Source of the DNA: Rhodospirillaceae bacterium
GTDB lineage: Bacteria > Pseudomonadota > Alphaproteobacteria > UBA11136
DNA: 9,337 nt
NCBI GenBank assembly: GCA_018663165.1
Contig: JABJES010000227.1
Span: 1-9,337, forward strand
Reading direction: 5' to 3'
A program made the position numbers and the translations under genes. The notes beneath the pieces are model-generated. The model was not told the origin of the DNA and did no database searches. It saw nothing but the letters and a program-made list of their open reading frames with translations. Position 1 is the first letter of the stretch. Every line of letters begins with the position of its first letter. Positions 1-5,337 of this stretch are shown here, one piece after another.

Positions 1-2
1 AG

Positions 3-299
3 ACTCGAAACCGGATACTTGATGATGTTGCCAGGGTGGCTGGCGGGGCGATGTCCGCCATGACCGGCCTTGCCGGTGAGGTCGAGGCGGTGGTGCGCAA
101 ACAGCTTGAACGGGCGCTGAGCAAATTGGATATGGTTTCCCGGGAAGAATTTGAGGCGGTCAAAGCGATGGCGTCGCGTGCGCGCCAAGAGCAGGAGACC
201 CTGGCCAAGCGTCTCGACGGGCTGGAAAAGACGTCCCCAAAGCGCGTCGCCGCCGTAAAGGCTAAACCTGCGGCTAAAGGAAAGAAAAAGCGCGACTAG
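3..299 (+). CDS. ubiK: UbiK/BMFP-family accessory factor, 5' end cut by the window edge
   Basis: A small coiled-coil protein of the BMFP family (Pfam PF04380), known as UbiK, an accessory factor of aerobic ubiquinone biosynthesis, and as the Brucella membrane fusogenic protein. The frame stays open to base 3 and the extra codons read TRNRILDDVARV, which matches the usual N-terminus of alphaproteobacterial members (typically MQTxN...DDxARV). The GTG at 36 is therefore internal; it also lacks a ribosome binding site. The true ATG probably lies only a few bases before the window. The visible 98 residues hold an amphipathic N-terminal helix, the family core MVSREEFEAVK (near residues 44-54), a heptad-like coiled coil with ARQEQETLAKRLDGLE, and a Lys/Ala-rich basic tail ending KGKKKRD. 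The tail suggests contact with acidic lipid heads or nucleic acid (inference). Family call is firm; a role in ubiquinone synthesis is by homology only. Confidence 0.85.
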   Translation, partial: TRNRILDDVARVAGGAMSAMTGLAGEVEAVVRKQLERALSKLDMVSREEFEAVKAMASRARQEQETLAKRLDGLEKTSPKRVAAVKAKPAAKGKKKRD

Positions 300-496
300 A
301 TCGAGGATTTCCTAGCCTTTAGGCCTCTCTGTCGCATCTATTTCAACATCTGGTATATTAATTTATCAGACCCCCAAAACTCTGTTGCGTATGCGGAATC
401 ATTCTGGCAACCTACTCTCTGTAGCGTTATCAAGTCCTGTTACCCCAACATTTCGGGGTGTATCGGCCATCCGGGACAGGAAAAGGGGGTGAAACC
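300..496. other. Intergenic region before the YbjN gene, with a weak candidate promoter
   Basis: This 197-bp gap holds no gene that I can support. A GCC-TTTA-GGC mini-hairpin at about 315-324 lacks a T tract and is a poor terminator. TGGTATATT at 351-359 resembles an extended -10 element (TG-N-TATATT), but there is no good -35 box at the right distance. A short inverted repeat, ACCCC (442-446) and GGGGT (455-459) with an 8-base loop, sits in the putative leader, about 20 bases before the ribosome binding site. The YbjN-proC pair may start from this region or may be read through from ubiK. Confidence 0.4.
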
Positions 497-1000
497 GTGT
501 CAGTGATTTCCGTTCAAGCCAGCGATTCCACGGGGAATCCGTTGGATCTCGTCGAGGAAATCGTCAGTTCGAACGAATGGGCTTTCGACCGCCCCAGCGA
601 ACGTGATCTCGTCGTCGAATTTTCCGGCAATTGGTGTGACTACCGTCTCTATTTCAACTGGGTTGAGGCGATTAGCGCGATGCAGTTCTCTTGTGTTCTC
701 GATATGAAGGTGCCGAAAGAGAAGAACGGTGGCGTCAATGGTTTGTTGTCCCTGATCAATGACCGGCTGTGGCTCGGTCATTTCACGATTACGGCCGACC
801 AGGGGCTGTTGGCTTTTCGTCATGCTGTGCTCCTCCGCGGTATGCGCGGTGCCAGCGTTGAGCAGCTTGAGGATCTGGTGGATATTGCGCTCAGTGAGGC
901 TGAACGCTTTTATCCCGCCTTTCAGTTCGTCATCTGGGGCGGCAAAGAGCCCCACGAGGCGATCGAAGTGGCGCTGCTTGATACGGTTGGAGAGGCGTGA
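497..1000 (+). CDS. YbjN domain-containing protein
   Basis: A 167-residue soluble protein of the YbjN family (Pfam PF10722), which has a fold like type III secretion chaperones; the E. coli member affects motility and stress phenotypes, but no biochemical role is established. The GTG at 497 is chosen over an in-frame GTG at 458 because a purine-rich AGGAAAAGGGGG (478-489) lies 7 bases upstream and because related proteins begin shortly before the conserved NPLDLVEEIV block (residues 14-23). Other family-like blocks are WCDYRLYFNW (46-55), DMKVPKEK (69-76), LINDRLWLGHF (86-96) and the C-terminal ERFYPAFQFVIWGGK (136-150). No signal peptide or membrane segment is visible. The stop overlaps the start of proC by 4 bp (GTGA), so the two genes are probably cotranslated. 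This pairing is common in alphaproteobacteria, but a functional link to proline synthesis is not shown. Confidence 0.85.
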   Translation: MSVISVQASDSTGNPLDLVEEIVSSNEWAFDRPSERDLVVEFSGNWCDYRLYFNWVEAISAMQFSCVLDMKVPKEKNGGVNGLLSLINDRLWLGHFTITADQGLLAFRHAVLLRGMRGASVEQLEDLVDIALSEAERFYPAFQFVIWGGKEPHEAIEVALLDTVGEA

Positions 1001-1827
1001 AGGTTCCTGACTTTCCGATTCTGCTTGTTGGATGCGGAAGGATGGGGGGTGTTTTGCTCGCCTCGTGGCTGGATAAGGGACTTTCCGAAAAAAACGTCAT
1101 TATCGTTGATCCTGCTCCGCCTGCAGCGGGTGCTTTCTCGCCCGGTCTGTCGCTCAAAATTGTTGCCTCTGCTGATGAAATCCCCCCGGCTTTTCAGCCG
1201 CAGATCGTCTTTTTTGCCGTCAAACCTCAGTTGATGGATGAAATTGTGCCACGGTACAGTCGTTTTGCCGACACGGCGGGCAGCCCTCTTTTTGTTTCCA
1301 TTGCTGCCGGGCGAACACTGGCCTCCTTCGAATCCGATCTTGGTGCGGGGACGCCCTTGGTCCGTGCCATGCCCAATACGCCAGCATCGGTTTCCCGTGG
1401 GGTTACGGTCGCCTGTGCGAATGCCGCCGTCAGCGAGGATCAACGCCTTGCCTGTGCGGCGCTTTTTGAGGCCGTGGGATTTTTTGACTGGGTGGCTGAC
1501 GAAGCTCTGATTGATGCGGTGACGGCTGTTTCGGGCAGTGGCCCGGCCTATGTGTTCTATTTTACCGAATGTCTCGCCCGGGCTGGTGTTGAGGCGGGGC
1601 TTGAACCGGCAATGGCGATGCGCCTGGCCCGCTCCACCGTCGCCGGTGGCGGCGAAATGTTGCACAGGACCGAAGATCCTCCGGATGTGTTGCGCTGCAA
1701 TGTAACAAGTCCTGGAGGAACAACAGCCGCCGCCCTCGACATTTTCCTTGAAAATAAGGCGCTGGAAGCCCTGGTTGAAAGGGCGGTAAAGGCGGCAAAA
1801 GCACGAGCAAAGAAGCTCTCTGGCTGA
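997..1827 (+). CDS. proC: Pyrroline-5-carboxylate reductase
   Basis: Catalyses the last step of proline synthesis, the NAD(P)H-dependent reduction of 1-pyrroline-5-carboxylate to L-proline, in the cytosol. The 276 residues match the family length. The N-terminal Rossmann motif is GCGRMGG (12-18), followed by FFAVKPQ (72-78), the conserved RAMPNTPA (123-130), SGSGPAYV (179-186) in the dimerisation domain, and the C-terminal family signature around DVLRCNVTSPGGTTAAAL (230-247). The start is a GTG overlapping the stop of the YbjN gene in the sequence GTGA, implying translational coupling. The protein begins only nine residues before the Rossmann glycines, so no longer start is needed. The TGA stop is followed by a 228-bp gap before the phasin gene, with no clear T-tailed hairpin directly after proC. 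Confidence 0.97.
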   Translation: MKVPDFPILLVGCGRMGGVLLASWLDKGLSEKNVIIVDPAPPAAGAFSPGLSLKIVASADEIPPAFQPQIVFFAVKPQLMDEIVPRYSRFADTAGSPLFVSIAAGRTLASFESDLGAGTPLVRAMPNTPASVSRGVTVACANAAVSEDQRLACAALFEAVGFFDWVADEALIDAVTAVSGSGPAYVFYFTECLARAGVEAGLEPAMAMRLARSTVAGGGEMLHRTEDPPDVLRCNVTSPGGTTAAALDIFLENKALEALVERAVKAAKARAKKLSG

Positions 1828-1896
1828 TATCAGCTTTATTTACAATGACTTATATGACTGTGTCGGCGCCAATGCTGGTGCTGGCACCCGCTCTCC

Positions 1897-2032
1897 TTGT
1901 GCGCTGCAAAATATTTTGTTGCACTGCACAAAAAACGCTTGACCCTTGATCAATGATCCGTCATATTATGCCAGATTGTGCAGTGCAATATAAGTTCCCT
2001 CTGAGAGGTAATTGCTCCCCTGCACGGCACAA
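1897..2032. promoter_or_regulatory. Cluster of four TTGTGC-N2-TGCAA-like operators upstream of the phasin gene (PhaR-type candidate)
   Basis: Two 13-bp elements are exact reverse complements: TTGCACTGCACAA at 1919-1931 and TTGTGCAGTGCAA at 1976-1988. Two degenerate copies flank them: TTGTGCGCTGCAA at 1897-1909 (11 of 13 matching) and CTGCACGGCACAA at 2020-2032 (11 of 13 in inverted orientation). Each copy is itself a near-palindrome built on TGCA/TGC, as expected for a dimeric regulator. The array brackets the candidate promoter, and one copy covers the likely transcription start. PhaR, the PHA-sensing repressor of phasin genes in Paracoccus and related bacteria, binds TGC/GCA-rich palindromes before phaP, so PhaR is the best guess for the binder. 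That assignment is inference; phaR is not in the window. Confidence 0.7.
1939..1969 (+). promoter_or_regulatory. Candidate sigma70-type promoter of the phasin gene
   Basis: TTGACC (1939-1944) resembles a -35 box. The -10 box could be CATATT (1962-1967, 17-bp spacing) or TATTAT (1964-1969, 19-bp spacing). The start of transcription would fall near 1974-1977, right at the operator copy at 1976-1988, leaving a leader of about 80 bases. This placement fits repression by blocking RNA polymerase. Confidence 0.5.
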
Positions 2033-2055
2033 AACACATTTTTAGGAGATGACTA

Positions 2056-2562
2056 ATGGCTAGCAAACAGAATTTCTTTTTCTCCGGTCAGGACTTTACC
2101 AAAGCTTTTAACGTCCAGGACTTTACTAAAGCTTTTTCCGGTCAGGATTTCACCAAGGCTTTTTCGGCGATCAAGTCCCCCGCTATTGATGTTAAGGCTC
2201 TGATGGAATGCCATCAGAAGAACCTTGATGCCTTCACCAACGCCGGTCAGATGGCCCTTGAAGGTGCTCAGGAACTTGCCAAGCATCAGGGCGATATGGT
2301 TCGCAAGAGCGTTGAAGAGCTTTCCTCCGCAGCGACTGAAAACATGGCTACCGGTAGCGTTGAAGACAAGGCCGTCAAGAGCGCGGAAATGATGAAAGCA
2401 ACCTATCAGAACGTTCTCTCCAACCTTTGGGATCTGGGCGATTTGGCTTCCAAGTCCTCGACCAAAAGCGTTGGCGTGATTAACAAGCGCGTTGCTGAGT
2501 CCCTTGATGAAGTTAAGAGCTTCTTCCCCAAGGAAAAAGCTTCGACGGCTGCTTCTGCCTAA
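2056..2562 (+). CDS. Phasin family protein with N-terminal QDFTKAF repeats
   Basis: Phasins coat intracellular polyhydroxyalkanoate granules and control their size, number and turnover. This 168-residue protein fits the Phasin_2 type (Pfam PF09361): an unbroken helix-rich body from DVKALMECHQKNLDAF (45-60) through long Ala/Lys/Glu/Gln amphipathic stretches to a short Ala/Ser-rich tail, without membrane segment or signal peptide. ATG at 2056 follows AGGAG (2044-2048) at 7-bp spacing. It may belong with the alphaproteobacterial ApdA/Mms16-type granule proteins. Before the phasin domain come three tandem 9-residue units, QDFTKAF plus two variable residues (12-20, 21-29, 30-38), after a Phe-rich NFFFSG start; this hydrophobic/charged pattern could add granule-binding helix (inference). 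It has its own operator-rich promoter region and terminator, so it is monocistronic. The family is clear; granule binding is untested here. Confidence 0.9.
   Translation: MASKQNFFFSGQDFTKAFNVQDFTKAFSGQDFTKAFSAIKSPAIDVKALMECHQKNLDAFTNAGQMALEGAQELAKHQGDMVRKSVEELSSAATENMATGSVEDKAVKSAEMMKATYQNVLSNLWDLGDLASKSSTKSVGVINKRVAESLDEVKSFFPKEKASTAASA
2089..2169 (+). repeat. Three in-frame 27-bp tandem repeats in the phasin gene
   Basis: Copies start at 2089, 2116 and 2143, an exact 27-bp period (9 codons). The first seven codons always encode QDFTKAF. Copy 2 differs from copy 1 at one synonymous base there (ACC to ACT), and copy 3 from copy 1 at three synonymous bases (GAC to GAT, TTT to TTC, AAA to AAG). 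The final two codons vary (NV, SG, SA). A further degenerate half-copy, ending TTTCTCCGGT, precedes the first. All changes in the core being silent suggests the peptide motif is maintained. Confidence 0.92.
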
Positions 2563-2617
2563 CTAATCAAAACGTAAAAGGCAGGTGGCCGACCGGTCGC
2601 CGTCTTTTAGAAGTCGG

Positions 2618-2650
2618 AAAAGGGCTGTTCCTTCGGGGGCGGCCCTTTTT
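2618..2650 (+). terminator. Rho-independent terminator of the phasin gene
   Basis: AAAAGGGC (2618-2625) pairs with GCCCTTTT (2642-2649), with partial extra pairing of TTCC with GGGG inside, and ends in a run of five T. It lies 56 bp after the phasin stop. On the opposite strand the same hairpin is followed by TTTTCC, so it may also stop transcription from the convergent histidine kinase gene. Confidence 0.85.
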
Positions 2651-2668
2651 CTCGTCTAGTCCCCATTC

Positions 2669-3973
2669 TCAGACGGGCAGGGTGATGAGAACCTTCAATC
2701 CACCCATTTCCGATTGGTCGAGATGGATGTTGCCGCCATGGCCGTGAATGATGTCGCGGGAAATGCTGAGTCCTAACCCTATCCCGCCCTGATCCAGATT
2801 TCGTGAGGGATCGCCACGAAAAAAGGGCTTAAAGACGTCTTCACGGATATTTTCAGGAATGCCGGGGCCGTCATCCTCAATCAAAATCTCGACTGTGTCG
2901 TTGCGGCGCTTTGCCGTGATCTTAATCTTGTCGGCGTATCGCATCGCATTGGCGATGAGGTTGCTGATGCAGCGCCGGAAATTGTCGATCCGCAAGGACA
3001 TTGTCGTGCCGGTTGCGCATATAAATTCGATCTGTCCATTTTTGCGGCGAAAGGGAGCGATGGTATCGGCCAGAATGGTATCGAGGTCGACCTCCTTAGG
3101 CTGTTCGGTGCCTTCTCCCTTGGTAAAGGCGAGATAGCCCTCGATCATTTTTTCCATTTCAGCGACATCGTCTGAAAGTGATCGGGATTCCGTTGTGTCC
3201 GGCAGCATGGCGATTTCAAGTTTCATTCGGGTCAGGACGGTGCCCAAATCATGGGAAACGCCAGCCAGCATTTCCGTGCGCTGGCTGATCTGGCGCAGGA
3301 TGCGGGCTCGCATGAGTTTGAAGGCTGCGGCAGCCAGGCGCACTTCCGATGCCCCGCCGGGCTTGAAACTCAGGATGTCTTGTCCCTTGCCGAAGGCGTC
3401 GGCGGCTTCTGCCAGGCGGCGGATCGGTCGCACCTGATTGCGCATGAAGACGAAGGCGATGGCAAAGAGAACCAGCGATGCGCCGACCATCCAGAGAATC
3501 AAAATATATGTCGTTGAACTGTAGAGGCGTTTTTTATTGGCCAAAATATGTAGGACGCCGCCGGTGAGTTGAACGTTGATTTCTACTGAATCCTTATGGG
3601 ATCGGGTGTCGATCTCGAAAGGCAGAGAGAGGCGTTCGTTGAGGGCGCGGGTGAGGGTCGTTTCCAATAGCCCCTTTGGGGGTTTGCCTGCGCCCGACAG
3701 TTTCTTTTCTTTAAGGAATTGAAGATCGAAACTCATCAAGCCCGGGGCTTGGGAAAAAAGCCAGCGTTGGTCCGCGCTATCAGGATAGCGTTCCATAAGG
3801 CGGATAACCACAGCTATTTCCCCGGCCAGCCCGGTGGAAAGCCGCAGAGTAATTGTCGACCAGTGACGTTCGTAGAAAATGATCGTGGTGATGATTTGAA
3901 GCAGGATTAGTGGAATGACGAGAATCATCAGCGAGCGGCCGAGAAGAGAGTGAGGCAAAAAACGTTTGATCAT
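2669..3973 (-). CDS. EnvZ-like membrane sensor histidine kinase
   Basis: An inner-membrane two-component sensor of 434 residues, probably phosphorylating the OmpR-type regulator encoded just upstream. The ATG at 3973 is preferred over one 24 bp upstream because a GGGA-containing site lies 5 bases before it and because relatives begin with the same MIKRFLP-like N-terminus. Order: TM1 (about 16-33), periplasmic domain (about 35-153), TM2 (about 156-177), HAMP (about 178-230), HisKA with phospho-acceptor His241, and HATPase_c with the N-box around N338/N342, G1 EDDGPGIP (366-373), F-box FKPFFRG (381-387) and G2 GGIGLGLS (396-403). The H-box reads SHDLGTVLTRM where EnvZ relatives have HDLRTPLTRM: Arg244 and Pro246 are replaced by Gly and Val. 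The Thr of the HDxxT phosphatase motif is kept. The gene follows the regulator by 49 bp in one operon. The signal sensed is unknown. Confidence 0.93.
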   Translation of the reverse strand: MIKRFLPHSLLGRSLMILVIPLILLQIITTIIFYERHWSTITLRLSTGLAGEIAVVIRLMERYPDSADQRWLFSQAPGLMSFDLQFLKEKKLSGAGKPPKGLLETTLTRALNERLSLPFEIDTRSHKDSVEINVQLTGGVLHILANKKRLYSSTTYILILWMVGASLVLFAIAFVFMRNQVRPIRRLAEAADAFGKGQDILSFKPGGASEVRLAAAAFKLMRARILRQISQRTEMLAGVSHDLGTVLTRMKLEIAMLPDTTESRSLSDDVAEMEKMIEGYLAFTKGEGTEQPKEVDLDTILADTIAPFRRKNGQIEFICATGTTMSLRIDNFRRCISNLIANAMRYADKIKITAKRRNDTVEILIEDDGPGIPENIREDVFKPFFRGDPSRNLDQGGIGLGLSISRDIIHGHGGNIHLDQSEMGGLKVLITLPV

Positions 3974-4003
3974 GACAATCCCTGGGCTGCCGAACATTAA
4001 GAC

Positions 4004-4016
4004 CGGTCAATGACCG
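4004..4016. promoter_or_regulatory. Palindrome between the response regulator and kinase genes
   Basis: CGGTCAATGACCG is a 6+1+6 bp palindrome lying in the 49-bp gap of the operon. In the mRNA it could form a five-pair stem with a three-base loop. No T run follows, so it is not a standard terminator; it could be a regulator site or an RNA element that lowers kinase expression relative to the regulator. Function is not shown. Confidence 0.35.
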
Positions 4017-4022
4017 TTCCGC

Positions 4023-4706
4023 CTAGTCGTTACGTAAGAGATACCCCTTGCCGCGGATCGTTTGCAAATAGTGCGGCGCTCTGGGGTCTATTTCTATTTT
4101 ACGGCGCAGCCGGGTGATTTGAACATCCACCGTGCGGGGGTTCCCCTGAATATCGGCTTTGCGGCACAATTCTTCCCGTGAAATGGGCACACCGGCATTT
4201 ACGGCCAGAATGGTTAAGAGGCTCGTTTCCGCCTGTGTCAGGCGCAATAACGCATCCTTGTTGAACAGTTCCTTGCGTTCGACGTCGAAAAGATAATCGC
4301 CGAATCGAACGGTTTTCGGTGCCACACCCTCATCGGGCGTGCGGCGCAAAATGGCATTGATGCGCAGAACCAGCTCTTTCGGCTCGAAAGGCTTGGTCAG
4401 GTAATCGTCGGCGCCGCATTCCAGCCCCAGGATGCGGTCATCAACGTTGCCTCGCGCGGTGAGAAGAAGGATAGGAACGTTACTATCGCTGCGTAGCGAG
4501 GCGGTCAGTTCCAGCCCCGTTTCGCCAGGCATCATCACATCAATAATGAGAAAATCGAAAGCAAGGCTTGAAAGTTTTGCCCTGGCCTCCTCGGCGTCCT
4601 GGGCGGTGCTTACGCGAAAGCCATTCTCGAAAAGGTATTTCTGAAGTAAATCACGCAGCCGGGTATCGTCATCTACGATCAGGATATGAGGGGTTTCCAG
4701 AGGCAA
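4023..4706 (-). CDS. petR: OmpR/PhoB-family response regulator, PetR-like
   Basis: A 227-residue DNA-binding response regulator. The receiver domain (about 6-120) shows the acidic pocket DDD (12-14), phospho-acceptor Asp56 in IIDVMMPG, Thr83 in LLLTARG and Lys105 in YLTKPF. The C-terminal winged helix (about 130-225) has the typical ISREELC, RTVDVQITRLRRKIE recognition region and IRGKGYLL. The only start fitting the receiver domain is a TTG at 4706; an upstream in-frame TGA blocks anything longer except non-standard codons. A strong AGGAGG lies within the last codons of the MarR gene but 13 bases from the TTG, longer than usual. Together with the adjacent MarR gene this resembles PetP-PetR of Rhodobacter capsulatus, needed for photosynthetic growth and cytochrome bc1 gene expression; the gene name is by similarity and context. 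The probable partner is the kinase downstream. Confidence 0.9.
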   Translation of the reverse strand: MPLETPHILIVDDDTRLRDLLQKYLFENGFRVSTAQDAEEARAKLSSLAFDFLIIDVMMPGETGLELTASLRSDSNVPILLLTARGNVDDRILGLECGADDYLTKPFEPKELVLRINAILRRTPDEGVAPKTVRFGDYLFDVERKELFNKDALLRLTQAETSLLTILAVNAGVPISREELCRKADIQGNPRTVDVQITRLRRKIEIDPRAPHYLQTIRGKGYLLRND

Positions 4707-4711
4707 GGGTT

Positions 4712-5227
4712 TTACGATTCCTCCTGCTTTTCAGACGGCTTTTTCACCGACGAGGGGCGGTCGGGTATATCTGTAAGCACCTGCCAGAACCCTTCTACCG
4801 CTGACGGCCCGGCAAGGCGGTAGGCTCGGGCCAGTCTGGTTTGCTGGTTGTTAAACAAGCGATGCTCAAGATTAACGCCCTTCTCCGTCAGCTCTAAAAG
4901 CCGCTGGCGGCGATCTTTTTTGCCGGGATGCTGGATAATATATCCCTGGCCAACCAGACGCCCGAGCACTCTGGACAGACTCTGTTTGGTGATCCGCAGA
5001 ATATTGAGAAGCGCGTTGACATTGATCTGAGGGTTGCGCCCGACGAAATAAAGCACCCGGTGATGGGCGCGGCCAAGGCCGAATTCAGCAAGAATTTCGT
5101 CCGGCCTGCCGGTGAAATCCCGATAGGCGAAGAACAGAAGCTCCATCCCCCTGCGTAACTCCGCCTCAGAAGGGAAGGCAGTGTCGGAGGGTGGGTTCGA
5201 TTGCGGCGTGAAATTTATGTCAGCCAT
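4712..5227 (-). CDS. petP: MarR-family transcriptional regulator, PetP-like
   Basis: A 171-residue cytosolic DNA-binding protein of the MarR family. The winged helix-turn-helix spans about 45-115: LGRAHHRVLYFVG (51-63), recognition helix ITKQSLSRVLGRLVGQGYI (79-97), and wing HPGKKDRRQRLLELTEKG (100-117) with the hallmark DRR at 105-107. Flanking helices would form the dimer interface; the C-terminal tail is polar and probably disordered. It is first in an operon, 5 bp before the OmpR-type gene, whose ribosome binding site lies in its last codons, so the two are likely coupled. The same order occurs in petP-petR of Rhodobacter capsulatus, hence the symbol. No clear Shine-Dalgarno precedes the ATG at 5227, and the predicted promoter puts transcription start almost on it, so a leaderless message is possible. 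A palindrome at the promoter suggests autoregulation (inference). Confidence 0.88.
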   Translation of the reverse strand: MADINFTPQSNPPSDTAFPSEAELRRGMELLFFAYRDFTGRPDEILAEFGLGRAHHRVLYFVGRNPQINVNALLNILRITKQSLSRVLGRLVGQGYIIQHPGKKDRRQRLLELTEKGVNLEHRLFNNQQTRLARAYRLAGPSAVEGFWQVLTDIPDRPSSVKKPSEKQEES

Positions 5228-5228
5228 G

Positions 5229-5257
5229 TTGACATATATGCCCCAGAATGCTACTCA
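5229..5257 (+). promoter_or_regulatory. Candidate promoter of the aminotransferase gene
   Basis: A perfect -35 box TTGACA (5229-5234) is followed after 17 bp by a weak -10 box TACTCA (5252-5257). It overlaps the opposing MarR promoter almost completely, so the two would compete for RNA polymerase. Confidence 0.45.
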
Positions 5258-5263
5258 CTTCAA
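5235..5263 (-). promoter_or_regulatory. Candidate promoter of the MarR-OmpR-kinase operon
   Basis: Read on the minus strand, TTGAAG (5263-5258) and CATATA (5240-5235) are separated by 17 bp. Transcription would start about 5227-5229, at or next to the ATG. The -35 box is inside the palindrome at 5260-5269. Confidence 0.45.
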
Positions 5264-5269
5264 GCTTGA
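5260..5269. promoter_or_regulatory. Palindrome TCAAGCTTGA, candidate MarR operator
   Basis: A perfect 10-bp inverted repeat in the divergent control region, overlapping the -35 box of the MarR operon and the likely start point of the aminotransferase transcript. MarR proteins commonly bind such short palindromes near their own gene, so it could control both directions. Not demonstrated; the central AAGCTT could also be chance. Confidence 0.4.
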
Positions 5270-5337
5270 TGTAATTTTTTTTGTCCTTGGCCAAAGCGTC
5301 AGATCATGACCGGCAGGGCAGCGGGGGCCTGTCCAGT

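Noticed and set aside
36..38. GTG as the start of the first gene
   Set aside because: The frame is open to the window edge, upstream codons match the family N-terminus, and no ribosome binding site precedes the GTG.
922..1665. A 247-codon open frame on the minus strand opposite proC
   Set aside because: It is antisense to a clear proC, has a low-complexity composition rich in Arg, Gly, Asn and Ser, and has no recognisable domain; it is a shadow of the coding strand.
2053..2286. A 77-codon minus-strand frame with repeated LTGKSFSKVLD-like units
   Set aside because: The repeats are only the antisense reading of the phasin 27-bp repeats.
2590..2599. Perfect palindrome CGACCGGTCG after the phasin gene, echoed as GACCGGTC at 4001-4008
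   Set aside because: A palindrome of this length without a loop or T tail can occur by chance, the true terminator lies just downstream, and the second copy is in an unrelated context.
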